From: Dermatemys mawii
Taxonomy: Eukaryota; Chordata; Testudines; Dermatemydidae
Assembly: GCA_007922305.1 (NCBI GenBank)
Contig: ML677366.1
Location: 7,464,342 to 7,528,341, forward strand
Reading direction: 5' to 3'
DNA length: 64,000 nt
The stretch's first letter is position 1. Every line of letters begins with the position of its first letter. Below are positions 37,385 through 48,649 of this stretch, one piece after another. Under the pieces are notes generated by a model. It had not been told where the DNA came from. It ran no database searches and saw nothing but the letters and a program-made list of their open reading frames with translations. The position numbers and the translations under genes are program-made.

Positions 37385-39400
37385 ATCACCTCATGCGCAT
37401 CTTCAAAAGTGAGGCTTGGGGCCACAGGGCTGCTTAGTTGAACCCTGGGCTTGGCCTATGGAGGATTGCGGTGGGCTCCTCCTTTTGTTTCTGCCCCTCC
37501 TCCTAGGTGGATCCCGTCTAGAGGGCCCCTGGTAGAAGCGGGACGGGGGCTGAGGTCTAAAAGGCCATCTCTGAGGCGCTGGGATGTATAACTCCAGAGA
37601 CCACGGAGTCATCCGTGAGACCGACTGGGCAGGCGCTTGTCTGTATTCTGGGAGAACAGACCCACACAGTCAGAAGGAAGGTCCTGTATTGTATTTTGGA
37701 TCACAGTGGGATACCCAAGATCTGAAGCCACGCACTGTATCTCATGGTGATGGTGGTGGCTATGGTCCTAGCCGCAGAGTCCTCTGCATCCAGGGCTGCC
37801 CGAAGAGCAGTCCTAGAGACAAGTCCATCCTCCTTAAGGAGTGCACCGAACTCCCTGCAAGAGTCAGCAGGGATCAACTCCTGGAACTTAGCCAACGAGC
37901 TCCTTGAATTGAAAGCGTATCAGCTAAGCGCTGCTTACATCTATATCGAATAGATTTTACGGCTGAAGAGATCCAGCTTCTTGGTGTCACGTGACTTAGG
38001 TGCAGGACCTGGTTGACCCTGCCGCTCCTTATGGTTCACCGCATCTACCACCAGAGTTCCCAGTTGGGGGTGAGTAAATAGGTGCTCATAGTCCTTTTGT
38101 GGAACAAAGTAGGAATAGGGTCTTCCTGCCCTCCGGTTGCCTAGAGGTTGGTACTGGTAACTCAGGGAGTCTCGCAATCAAAAGCTCAGGTGCCCCCGAT
38201 GTCAGGGGAAGTGGAGCCGTGGCCAGCTGCAGCTGTTCAACACTTGGGTCTCGTAAGGGATCCTCCAGGGCCCCAGGAGAGTGGAGTGCTGTCGACAATG
38301 CCGATGGAGAGGCACGGGGTCCCGACACCACCAGTACTGGCCTAGATCCCTTGGGCCTGGTGATAGGCCCAGGAAGGCCATGGCACTGGGCGCTGCCACT
38401 GAGGTGGCCAAGTGGCAATGGGTGCCACTTATTCCGCCAACCAATGGTGCTGGGAGTGATGCCAAGACCATAAGTGGTAGTGGCTGCGTCAAGACCGCGA
38501 CTATCCAGCGTCCGATTCCGATAAGTATTCTGTACCCAACCATGGGGGAGCGGAGCCCCACAGTACCGGGGAGCCCGAGGAGATGGAGATCGGCACCGCA
38601 ACATCGCCGCAACCTGATGTTGAATCAGAAGTGGTGCCACCATTGGTGTCACCATCAGTGCTGATGTCATCAGTGGTATAAAAGCCCCCCTCTTAGGGTC
38701 GGTGCCATTACCGGTACTACTGGCGAAGCCCGGGTCTGCGAGGCCGGGTACTGCGATGTCATATCAGTGAGGTCTCCGTCTGCCTCACTTGTCTCTGCAG
38801 TGGAGGGGAGGTCAAGCTCTTCCTCCAGATCAGTGTGGGTAGGAGACTCCGTTCCCACCGGATTCAACAGCTCTGCATGTGGGGCCGGAGTTAACAGTGC
38901 CGGCTCTTGGGGACCGGGCAGAGGGTGTCCCACTGGAGCACGCACCCTACTATGGTCACCCCTTGACTTCCTGGCAAGGGAACGACCCCAGTCTGTCTTC
39001 TTTTTCTTATGGGGCACCAGGGACTGTGAGCGGTGCCGCCGCGAGGCATTGGCCTTATGGATTGGGAAGCGGTGCTGGTGCTCCCTGGCGGAGTCCTTCC
39101 TCAGTAAAAATAAGGGAACCACGAGGTCAATGTACTTGCAAAGGCAAGAAACTATGCTGTTCCAACCACCATCACGGGTGGTAAGATGGAACTGAGCAGA
39201 CTGTGGGTTGCCATAGTCATATATACACCGCCATGAAGGTGCCACTCTAGGGGTCTCCACTGCTGACCCGATGGTTACCGTTAGGGGAAAAGCTTCCGGC
39301 GATTGTGCATGCAGCACACGCACACACATAAGCAATCATTGGAATGCACATAAGCAATCACTCAAAGAAGAACTCATGCTATGTTCTCATTCTGGGGCTG
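37385..39400 (-). mobile_element. DIRS-type retrotransposon fragment, gag region only
   Basis: Minus-strand frames carry DIRS gag features in order. From the right, 39335-38670 includes HRSQSLVPHKKKKTDWGRS and the acidic TDLEEELDLPSTAETSEADG; next comes a disordered Pro/Arg-rich stretch (38670-38086). The block LIPADSCREFG ... RTALRAALDAEDSAARTIAT is at 37895-37701, and a basic tail RRRGRNKRRSPPQ is at 37612-37403. The last two blocks are paralogous to 46214-46678 in the second DIRS copy. Frames are interrupted, so the copy is dead. The right end shows GGAATGCACATAAGCAATCACTC, resembling DIRS termini. The left end is a truncation inside gag. Confidence 0.75.
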
Positions 39401-39544
39401 ATCAAGTATATTCCCAAATTGGTCCTCAGCCACCAAATCAATATCTTGAGATGGAAGAAACACCAGGGAGCCAGATGATTGGTATTTATGTTGTCTTCCT
39501 GCAATACGATAGAATGGAACCTGGATATCTCCATGCCATTAATG

Positions 39545-39604
39545 CATAAATCTGAAGTCTGTGTTACATTTTACACATAAATCTGAAGTCTGTGTTACAT
39601 TTTA
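39545..39604. repeat. 31-bp tandem duplication (two copies)
   Basis: CATAAATCTGAAGTCTGTGT and the following TACATTTTA occur at 39545-39573 and again at 39576-39604, identical over 29 bases. Confidence 0.9.
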
Positions 39605-39714
39605 TGCAAGTCTGTTATATTTTATACAAGTAAGAAACTCTTTGCAATGTAGGACATCACTACAGTATTTGTTTTTAAATTACGAATTTGGGGCACCCTC
39701 GTTTAAAGGAGCTC

Positions 39715-41012
39715 CACAAAACCATAAAAATGTAGGGTTGAAAGGGAACTCAAGAGGTCATCTTGTCTACTCCATCCCACTGTGCTGAGGAAGAATTAAA
39801 CATACCTAGACCACCCCTTATAGATATTTGTCTAATTTATTCTTAAAACTCACCAATAACAAGGATTCCACAACCTCCTGAGGCAACGCATCTCTGTATT
39901 TTACTATCCTTATAGTTAGACAGTTTTTCCTAATATCTAATCTAAATCTTTCTTCCTGCAAAGTTAAGCTGATTACTTCTTGTCTCGCCCTGTGTGGATA
40001 TGGTGAACAATTGATCCTCATCTCCTTTACAACAGCCCTTAACATATTGAAGATTGTTTCCCCTTAGGCCTTTTTTTCTCAAGATTAAACATGCCCAGTT
40101 TTTTTAAGCTTTCCTCATACGGCAGGTTTAAAAAATCCTAATTATTTTTGTTGTCCTCTTCTGGACTCTCACCCATTTGTCCACATCTTAACGTATGGTG
40201 CCCAAAACTGGACACAGTACTCCAGTTGAGGCCTCACCAGAACCAAGTAAAGTGGAACATTTACCTCCCATGTCTTACATATGGCACTCCTGTTAATATA
40301 TCTCAGAATGAGACTTATCTTTTTTGCAACAGGATCACACTATGGATTCATTCAATTTTTGATGCACTATTACCCCCACATTTTTTCTGCAGTACCACTA
40401 ACTAACCAGTTTGACCCTATATTTTATTTGTGTGAGATATAATACTTTGCATGTCTTTATAGAATATCATTGTAATTGATTTCAGACCAATATTCTAACT
40501 GATTAAGATAATTTCGAATCCTAATCCTGTCCTTTCAACCCGCCTCAGCTTGGTGCTATCTGCAAATTTTACAGAAGTGTACTCTCTGTGCCATCATCCA
40601 AGTCATTAATTGAAATATTTAACAGCACTGAAACTCACCATTGCAGTACCACGCTTCATAGGTCCTCCCAGTTTGACAAAAAACCAGTGATAACTATTCT
40701 GAGCATGTTTCTTCAACCATCATTTGCCCACCTCATAGTAATTTCATCTAAATCTAGTTTGCTTATGAGAATGTCATGTGGGACTGTGTCAATAGCCATA
40801 CTAAACTCAAGCTCTAATCAGATCTCCTGATTTCCCCCCGATCCAACAGGCCAATTACTCTGTCAAAGAAGGAAAGTACGTTGTTTTGGCATCATTTATT
40901 CTTGACAAATCCATGTTGGCTATTACCTATCATTTTATTATCCCCTAGATGCTTACAAACTGTTTAATAATTTGTTCCAGTATCCAGGTCCTGAAGCTAG
41001 GTTAACGGGTTT
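39715..41012 (-). mobile_element. CR1 LINE, antisense, 3' part
   Basis: Read on the - strand this is the CR1 RT C-terminal region and 3' end; on the + strand its reverse shows AGAGGTCATCTTGTCTACTC (39750), TAGACAGTTTTTCCTAATAT (39916), GACACAGTACTCCAGTTGAG (40211) and TTGACAAATCCATGTTGGC (40902). Multiple stops and indels. The 3' terminus is at about 39715 and the element is truncated near 41012. Confidence 0.88.
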
Positions 41013-41438
41013 CTTAAGATCCATGAGAATTTCTGCTTAGCAAAATATTTATGGTTCCAGTGTGAGATCCTGAAAAGGGTGGGCAGGAAAGATACATGAA
41101 AGCAAAAGCATCAAATACTACTGTGAAACTCATGGCAATAAAAACAGAAATACTAGTAATTACCTGGAATGGGAAAATAAAAGAAGTTAAACATGCAGTT
41201 TACATGTAAAATTACTATATTTACAATATAGTGATGTGAAAAAATGCAGTTTACAGACTGAAAAGGATAGGGTTTTTTATATACATAGAGGAAAGACGAC
41301 CAATCAACCCATCAGATTACTTCTGTTCTAATGCAAAGACATTCACACTTTTTTTTTAATATAGTCGGAATCAAAAATCACTCGTAACTGAATGCACATA
41401 AGAAACAAAGTTCAAATAAATTGTGGTACTCTACTTAC

Positions 41439-41498
41439 CCACTGGACTGGTACCAGCTCCATTTGGCACTGAGAGATCTGCTGTACCCAAAATGCCAC
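41439..41498 (-). CDS. MEF2A: MEF2A exon, 60 nt
   Basis: Acceptor AG at 41499-41500 and donor GTAAG at 41434-41438. It completes a split Gly codon, reads GILGTADLSVPNGAGTSPV, and ends one base into the next Gly codon. It corresponds to GGMLSTTDLTVPNGAGSSPV of human MEF2A, so moderately diverged but collinear. Too short to appear in ORF prediction. Confidence 0.95.
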
Positions 41499-41619
41499 CT
41501 AACAATTAACAAAATCAAAGATAAAGCTGATCAATTTTCATTAGTACATGTACTGTAATAATGTAATGTACTATATCATATTAAAACATTTCATAACCAT
41601 AAGCAGCAGCACAAGAAGA

Positions 41620-42955
41620 GACGGGAGAACTAACTGCTCCTTGAGGAGGAAACTGGCTGCTGACCACTTTGGTCAGTAGACAGTACTCCACGCTACTCCC
41701 CTATCCATAGAGGTCAAGAAATGGTATGCTGCACTGGCAACAGGAGATAAAGAGCAGATACTAATGGCTGAGGAGGAGCCGCCATTCACCCCAAGGCTAG
41801 GAAGCTCACTGCCACTGCACCCAAGAAGAGCAGATGTATTGTGACGGTGGACAGGGACTCACTTCTGAGGGAATACAGGCATCCATCTGCGGATCTGACA
41901 TGATGCCCTGGGAGGTGTGCTATCTGGCTGGAACCCTCGTCTGACATCTTATGGGAAGTTGCAGATGCTCATATATTCTTCTGATCACTACCCTATGCTG
42001 CTCATCTATGTGGGCACTAATGATGATACTTCCAGGTCTGACCCTGAGCAGATCAGCAGGGACTACAGGGCCCTAGGAGTGAAGTAGAAGGAGTCAGGGA
42101 TGCATGGTGTGTTCTCGTCCATCCTCTTGGTTGAAGATAAGGGCCCAGATAGGGGGACATCCTGGAGATGAATGCATGGCTGTGCAGCTGGTGTCTACAA
42201 GAGGACTTTGGCTTCTTCAACCATGGGATGCTGTTCCAGGAAGAAGGTCTGCTAAGGAGAGATGGGGTCCACCTGACCAAGAAGGAGAAGAACATCTTCG
42301 TGTACCGACTTGCCAACTTAGTGAAGAGGGCTTTAAACTAGGTTCAACAGGGACAAGTGACAAAAGCCCACAGGTAAGTATGTATAAAAATAGGTGACCT
42401 TAACTGAGGAGTAGGGAGGCAAGGACAATTACAATAGGATCAAAGGAAATCTGTGGAGGAATCTGATCAACATTTTAGATGTCTGTGCACAAATACACGG
42501 AGTATGGGGAATAAACAGGAAGAACTGGAAGCATTAGTACATAAGCTAAATTCTGATTTAATTGGTGTCACAGAGACTTTGTGGGATAAATTTCATGACT
42601 GGAAGATTTGTATAGCTTGATCAGAAAAGACAGGCCAGGAAAAATGGAGAAAGGGATGCATTGTACATAAAGGATATATACAGTTGTTCTGAGGTCCAGA
42701 AGGAGGTGCGAGACAGGCCAGTTGAGTGTCTCTGGGTAAAAATAAAGGTGATGTCATGGTGAGGGGTCTACTGTAGACCATTAAACCAGGAAGAGGAGAT
42801 GGATTGGACATTTCTAAAACAATTAATAGAAATATCCAACACACAGGATGTTGTAGTAATGGGGAACGTTAACTACTCAGCCATCTGTTGAGAAAAATAC
42901 TACAGCAAAAGACAAAATTCCCCCCCCAAAAATTGAAATTTATTGGGGTCAAAAA
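41620..42955 (+). mobile_element. CR1 LINE 5' portion: ORF1 esterase region and start of ORF2 endonuclease
   Basis: The + strand frames read, with interruptions, the CR1 ORF1 GDSL-type esterase block (YPMLLIYVGTNDD near 41991-42030, then SRDYRALG near 42057 and VFSSILLVE near 42110). The ORF2 endonuclease region follows (RSMGNKQEELEALV-like words near 42504, then GVTETLWDKFHDW near 42565). It stops at about 42955 where the DIRS terminus begins. Stops and frameshifts make it non-functional. CR1 ORF1 esterase domains are a known feature of full-length sauropsid CR1. Confidence 0.85.
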
Positions 42956-42958
42956 AAT

Positions 42959-43254
42959 GGTTACTCACCTCCACATAACTGTTGTTCTTCGAGATGTGTT
43001 GTTCATGTCCATTCCAATTAGGTGTGCGTGTGCCATGCGTATGGCTGTCAAAAAGGTTTCCTTTAGCAGCTCCCATCGCATTGGCTGTGAGCCCCCTGGC
43101 ATGGCGCCTTCATAGAGTTCAATATATGACCCTGCTGACCCGAAGCCCCTTCAGTTCCTTCTTGCTGTCTACTCTGACAGAAGGGAAGGAGGAGGAATAT
43201 TGGAATGGATGTGAACAAGATATCTCAAAGAACAGTTAAGAGAAGGTGAGTAAT
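42959..43254. repeat. Foldback terminal region of the DIRS element
   Basis: The outer arm 42959-43018 and inner arm 43197-43254 are inverted copies: TTCTTCGAGATGTGTTGTTC and GTCCATTCCAAT on the left against TTGGAATGGATGTGAACAAG and ATATCTCAAAGAACAG on the right. The outermost word TTACTCACCT is mirrored by AGGTGAGTAA. The ~180-bp centre is unique. Confidence 0.8.
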
Positions 43255-43279
43255 CTTTTTTTCTTCTTCAAGTGCTTGT

Positions 43280-44380
43280 TCACGTTGATTCCAATCAGGT
43301 GACTCACAAGCTCTACCCCAGAGTTGGGGGTGGAGTTAAGGAATAGCTGATTGGAGCACTGCTCTCCAAATGTCACATCATCTCTGGCGTGTTGCGTGAT
43401 AGCATAGCGAGAGGTAAACATATGCACCGATGACCAAGTTGCTGTCCTGCCACGAACACAGCTGAGGCTTGTGCCATTGTGGAATGTGCTGTGAGAGTTG
43501 CGGCTGGGACCTCAGTTAACCTGTAATGTGTGCAGATGCAGTATGTGATCCAGGAAGATATTCTTTGAGATGAGACCAGAATCCTTTCATTCAGTTTGCT
43601 ACTACCACGAACAGTTGGTTCGACTTCCTGAACAGTTTCATGCGTTAAATGTAGAATGTTAGCGCTCTCTGAACATCCAGAGAGTGCAGTTTCTGGTCTT
43701 GGGTACCAATCTGGGGCTTAGAATAGAAGACGGTAGAAAAATGTCTTCACCAGTGCAGAATTGACACACTACTTTGGGAAGGAAGGCGAGGTAAGGCAAG
43801 GTAAGGTAAGCTGCACCCTGTCCTTTTGAAAGGCCATATAGGGTGGGCCAGAGGTTGGAGCCTTTAATTCAGACACCCGCCTGGCTGGTGTGATGGCGAC
43901 CAGGAAAGCTACCTTCCATGACAAAACAGCAGGGAGCAAGTCGCCAGTGGTTCAAAAGGGGTCCATGAGCCTGGAGAGGCTGAGGTTAAGGTCCCATGAG
44001 AGAACGGGTTGTCTAATCTGCGGACATAGGCCTGCCAAGCCCTTTAGGAAATGTCCTACCATGGATTAGCAAACACAGAGCATCCAGACACTCCTGGGTG
44101 GGAGGCTGAGGTAACAGTAAGGTGCACCTTGATGGATGACTCTTCTAGGCCTTGCTCTTTGAGATGCAGAAGGTATTCCAGGATGAGTGGTATAGACCCC
44201 AGCAGTGGAGGTGTGTATTCACCAGCAAGTGAATCTCTTCCACATAGCTAGATAAGTAGCCTTGTTGAATGGTTTCCAGCTGACAAGTACAGTCAGTACA
44301 GAGTACCTCACTGGCTCCAAGCACAGAAGTTCCATGGGGTTTAACCATGAAGCTTCTAGACCGTGAGGTGGAAGGCTAGA
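43280..44380 (-). pseudogene. DIRS tyrosine recombinase, degenerate
   Basis: A frame on the - strand near 43920-43865 reads WKVAFLVAITPARRVSEL, the catalytic first-arginine box of tyrosine recombinases. Near 43495 the second box reads HSTM where the family has HxxR, so the second catalytic arginine is missing. The region around the tyrosine nucleophile (FTSRYAITQHARDD) is at 43420-43375. Several stops and frameshifts separate these segments. The enzyme would cleave and rejoin DNA to insert the circular cDNA; this copy cannot. Confidence 0.65.
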
Positions 44381-44399
44381 GAGGTAGGCAGTGAAGGCG

Positions 44400-45079
44400 G
44401 ACGTGGTCTTGCATGATCAGATCAGGCCAGAGTGGTAGCACGACTGGGGTGTCCACTGACAGCTCCAGAAGCGTGGTGTACCAGTGTTGATGGGGACATG
44501 CTGGGGCCAGCAGAATCACCTCCACTTTGTCCCTGTGGATCTTGAGCAGCACCCTGTATACAAGTGGAACTGAGGGCGTCTCTGAGATGAGGCAGTCTTT
44601 CCAGGGTAGCAATAACACATCCGTAATTGAACCTAGGCTGTGTTCCTGGAAGAACAATACTGGGCACTTCCTGTTGCTCCAGGTGGCAAATAAGTGTAAG
44701 CAGTGTCAGGAATGAGATATATTCTGACATCTGGTGGCGAANNNNNNNNNNAACCCGGCCCTTGTTGCTGCCAACTCTGATGGGCAGAAGGGTTACATAA
44801 GTCAACCTGGGGAAATCCCCACCTTTGGAAGATGAGACGAAGGACACCTAGATGGACGGACCATTTGTGGTTGCAGAATGATCTGCTTAAGTGACCCCCT
44901 AGCTTATTCTGCACTCCTGGGAGATAGGATGCCTCCAGATGAATGGAGTGGGCTATGCAGAACTCCCCTATTTGGAGGGCTTCTCGATATAGGAGAGTGG
45001 AATGGGCTCCACCCTGTTTATTGATGTAGAACAAAGCAATGATGTTGTCCATCATCACTGCCACGCTTTGGCCTTGCAT
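44400..45079 (-). pseudogene. DIRS RNase H domain, degenerate
   Basis: Begins MQGQSVAVMMDNIIALFYIN, followed by KQGGAHSTLLYREAL, then HSIHLEASYLPGVQN and RWGFPQVDLC, a typical order for the RNase H of DIRS-like elements, with the active-site Asp in MMDN. Downstream at 44657-44376 the frame continues with VYRVLLKIHRDKVEVILLAP and WYTTLLELSVDTP. The domain is split by the N gap at 44742-44751 and by frameshifts. Confidence 0.7.
44742..44751. other. Assembly gap (10 N)
   Basis: Ten undetermined bases inside the DIRS RNase H region. The gap length may be nominal. Confidence 0.99.
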
Positions 45080-45479
45080 CCGGGACTGGAAAGTTTGTCA
45101 TGCCAGTCGCACTGCTCTGAGCTCCCTAATATTGATTTGAAGGGAGAGCTTGTCCTGCGACCACAGACCGTGTTCAGCGATCTCCCAGATGTGCCCTCCA
45201 ACCCATATCTGACGTGTCCATTAGTAGGGACAAGGAGGTCGGAGGGCTGTTGAAGGGGACAACTTCACATATCATCTGAGGGTTGAGCCACCAATGTAGG
45301 GACTCAAGTATGTGTTGTGGCACCGTAACTAACAAGCTTGCCGCACCCTGGGCGGTATATTTGGGCAAGCCACACTTGAAGGAGTCTGAGCCTCATTCTG
45401 GCATGCCTGACTATGTAAGTGCAGGCTGCCATGTGTCCAAGGAGACTCAAATGTGGACCTGACCAATCGTACATGAGAC

Positions 45480-45990
45480 TCTACCTGCTCCCTCGTACTG
45501 TCCCTGTGTAGTGGAGTTGTCCAGGTATGTGTAAACCTGCACCTGCCTCTTCCGGAGGAAGGCTGCTACGACCAACATGAACTTGGTGAATACTCAGGCG
45601 GCTGTAGACAGACTGAATGGGATGACTGTGAACTGAAAGTACATGTCTTTCTTGTCGAGAGCGACGTATCAGGCTCCCAGATCCAGGGAAGAACAAATAG
45701 TGCTCAGGGAGACCATGCAGAACTTCAACTTCATCAGGAACTTGTTGAGTCCTCACAGGTCTAGAATGGGATTGAGACCCACTTTTGAGTTTGGGATTAG
45801 AAAATAGCGGAAGTAGAATCCATTGCCCCTTAGCTCTTGAAGAGCCTCCTCCGCTGCTCCTATGGCGAGGAGTGCCTGCACATCCTGGATAAGGAGTTGC
45901 TTGTGAGAAAGGTCCCTGAAGAGGGATGGGGAAGGAGGATGGAAGGAGAAGAATTGGAGAGAACATGCCACTTCTACTGTGCAAAGGACC
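45480..45990 (-). pseudogene. DIRS reverse transcriptase, degenerate
   Basis: The - strand frame shows FLIPNSKVGLNPILDL, then a stop, KFLMKLKFCMVSLSTI, another stop, QFTVIPFSLSTAA, a third stop, FTKFMLVVAAFL, and VYTYLDN. The polymerase YxDD box is YLDN here, so its second Asp is lost. The segment between LDKKDMYF and QFTVIPF is shorter than in intact relatives, indicating an internal deletion of roughly 25 codons. It is non-functional. Confidence 0.7.
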
Positions 45991-46213
45991 CAGTGATCTG
46001 ATGTTATGTGGGATCACGCACAGTAGAAAGCAGGTCGTTTCAGAAAGCACAAGTAAGAATCCGGTGGATAGACAGGTGCGCCATCCTTGGGAGTCCCTTC
46101 AAAAGGCCTGGTTAGATCCCGATGAAGGTTTGAACTGGCCTTGGCTTTGCCCTGAGGGGGCAGAGGTTGGAAGGCTTCCATCTCTCATTCCTGCCCCTTC
46201 GCTTATAGAAATC

Positions 46214-48510
46214 CTATCTCAGATGAGGAGGATATGGATGCAATTGTTGCAGTTGGAGCTTCAAGTGCTTGCGCTGGGCTGTTGACGTGTGCATTCCCAA
46301 AGACTTCACTGTCTCCCTGGAATCTTTCATGCTATGCAGCTTGGAGAACAGCCCCGAACGCTCAAAGGGGAGGTTCTGCAGGGTTTGTTGTAACTCCAGG
46401 GGTAGTCCAGATGCCTCAAGCCATGATGTCCTCCTCACGGCTACGCCTGAGGAGAGGGTATGGGTGGCCGAGTCCGCAGAGTCTAGGAACACCTGCGGCA
46501 AGGTCCATGCCGTCGCTTTCCCTTCCTTGACAACAGTGGAGAAAGCAGCCCTAGAGTCTGGAGGGATTAGTTCTTTGAACTTCAACATGGAGGTCCATCT
46601 GTAGAGGACAGCTTGCTGGTTACCTATCCTCAGCTGGAGGCTCCCTGTGGCACAGACCTTTCTACCAAAAAGCTTCATCCTTTTTGCCTTCTTAGATTTG
46701 GGGGCCAGCCCTTGCTGTCCCTGATGCTCTTTCTAGTTGACCGCCAAGCCTACTAGAGAGCATGGCTGCAGGTGTGGAAACAGATATTCGTAGACCTTGG
46801 AAGGGACGAAGTATTTTGGTTCCACACTCCCTGGCGGTCTGTGGAATTGAGGCCGGTGTCTGCCACAGATTCCTAATGTTGGTCTGAACTGTCTTGATCA
46901 ATGGTAAAGCTACTCATGATGGACCTTCAGGAGTAAGAATGTCCACCATGGGGTCCTCAGCCTTGATCATCTCCTCCACTTGCAACCCCATGTGTGGCAA
47001 TTCACCTCAGAAGGTTCTGATGTGCCCTATAGTCAATCAGCAGAGGGCCTGAAGCTGAGGCTCCTGCCACAGCCTCATCAGGACGAGGTGGACAGAGGAG
47101 GTAACAGGTCCTCCTGTACCTCCGGCTCCCTGACTTCCTCTTGGGACAATGCCAGCCCCTGTGGTGGCCATAGCCAAGGTGGCTGTAGCCTGAGGCTGTG
47201 GCTGGTCCTGTGCCGGAGTAGTCTTGGCAGCAGCCCAAGGCTGAGGGAGCAGCTGGGAGTAGGTGGCCTCGGATATCTGAGGTATAGGCCTGTCTCTGGC
47301 ACAATGGGGTGGTCAGTATGCCGAGGCAACTGACCATGAAGCCCTTGAAAGGGAGCTCTGAGCCTGATGGTAAGCCCAAGGAGTTCAAAAGGGCCATTGT
47401 GCAGGGGGCTGCCGGTCAGCTGCACCTCCCTATGCCGCTTGTGCCTGGAGTAGTATGAGTCACCCGTCAGAGTCCGAGGAAGCAGACCCTGAACACGATG
47501 ACCAAGGTGGAGACGAGGAGCACCGTGCAGGAGACTAGTGCCAGGTCGCCCTCGTAGGAGGCTGGTGCTAGGAGTCCGGTATTGTAGATCAGCAAGCATC
47601 CAGTGCTGGTGACTATGTGATGTCGGTGCTGTATATTGGTGCCAACTTGGTGCCAGTGATCGGTGCAATTTGTCTCCCGCTGCTGGGGATGGGGAGCATC
47701 TCACCAGTGCCAGAGATATTCTGACTGAGCACAGTGCTGGGGAGAGGTGCCATGGATGGTGTTAAACCAGGAACTGTGAGTGTTGCATCATGGACGGTTT
47801 ACCTCTAGATGGTATCAGACGTATCGGTACCAGAGGTTGCCCCTCAGAGCTGAGAAACCTTCATTTCAATAAGGTCTCCGGCAGCTTCAAGAGTGTCTGG
47901 GTTGGAGGGTGTCTCAAACTCCTCCACCTGGCACTGCCTTTGTGGCGAGTCACTGTGTGCTGGACTCATCGATCCCTTCTGGGAAGTTGAAAGCAAAGGC
48001 AGGGGGTCATGTTGTTTAGGCAACGATTCCGCTGCCCTGATGGTCCTGTGGCTTTCCTAGCAGGTGAGCACTCTCTCTGTCTTCCTATAGCACTTATGTA
48101 GCACCGGCGAGGCTGAGCAGTGCCGGGGTGCTGTCCCTAGCTGTGGTGCCAGCGCGCGTCCCTGACTGCAGTGCCGGGGCGCCAGTGCTGAGTATCTCTT
48201 ATACTAGAGTCCTTCCTCAGCACTGTGTCGTGCACCGATACCGGAGCGTTCCATACTGATGCGCTCAGTGCCAGGCCCTGGCAGTCTGCAGCCAGCTTTT
48301 GGCAGCTAATGGATTCCATTAAAAGTTGTTTCAAACAGAAATCATGCTCCTTCTTGGATCTGGGCCGAAAAGCCCTGCAGATTTTACACCTTTCTGTTTG
48401 GTGCACTTCCCCAAGACACTTTGAGCCCATCAGTGACCCACACGACTCCTGCTTAGACTTACTGCAAGCACTGCAGGGTTTACAGTGCTGGGCATGCCCC
48501 GGAGCCAAAG
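46214..48510 (-). pseudogene. DIRS gag-like region, degenerate
   Basis: From the right, 48508-48137 carries a Cys-rich start (HCKPCSACSK, later CKICRAF). Then comes a Pro/Ser-rich unstructured stretch (47704-47078), and the conserved block at 46678-46214 (LKFKELIPPDS, FLDSADSATHTLSSGVAVRR, LQNLPFERSGLFSKLHSMKD). The last block is paralogous to 37701-37895 in the other DIRS fragment. Frames are interrupted. Confidence 0.7.
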
Positions 48511-48649
48511 GGGTGGTGGTGGTGTTACAGACTGGGGAGAGATCCCGCTTCCAACCTACTATCTACACTAAATCAACTATAACACTAACTTAAATGACTA
48601 GCAGAAGAATGCTAAGGGAGCACTTGCTGAGGACTTACTTGGTCCTACC

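Larger units (their letters stand above)
29673..41438 (-). other. MEF2A: MEF2A intron, 11.8 kb, repeat-bearing at its upstream end
   Basis: Contains a SINE fragment (32693-32805), a palindromic MITE (35881-36005), a TIR element (36162-36382), a DIRS gag fragment (37385-39400), a 31-bp tandem duplication (39545-39604) and an antisense CR1 (39715-41012). An 88-codon minus-strand frame at 31934-32200 has no recognisable domain. No other gene recognised. Confidence 0.85.
42959..48640 (-). mobile_element. Near-full-length degenerate DIRS-type (tyrosine recombinase) retrotransposon
   Basis: Read on the - strand, the modules run in DIRS order: gag (about 48510-46214), reverse transcriptase (45990-45480), RNase H (45079-44400), tyrosine recombinase (44380-43280), and a foldback terminal region (43254-42959). 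DIRS elements integrate through a tyrosine recombinase rather than an integrase and make no target duplication. Every module contains stops or substitutions at key residues, so the element cannot move by itself. There is a 10-N gap in the RNase H part. The right limit is estimated from where the CR1 tail begins. Confidence 0.8.

Noticed and set aside
37744..37953. + strand 69-codon frame that could suggest a small protein
   Set aside because: Antisense to the conserved DIRS gag block at 37701-37895.
38099..39195. Several + strand open frames of 65-142 codons
   Set aside because: Antisense shadows of the GC-rich DIRS gag fragment on the - strand; no domain visible.
44742..44751. Run of N
   Set aside because: An assembly gap, not biology; listed only so that readers do not trust the frame across it.
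46234..48593. Several + strand open frames up to 122 codons
   Set aside because: Antisense of the degenerate DIRS gag; the - strand carries the recognisable blocks.
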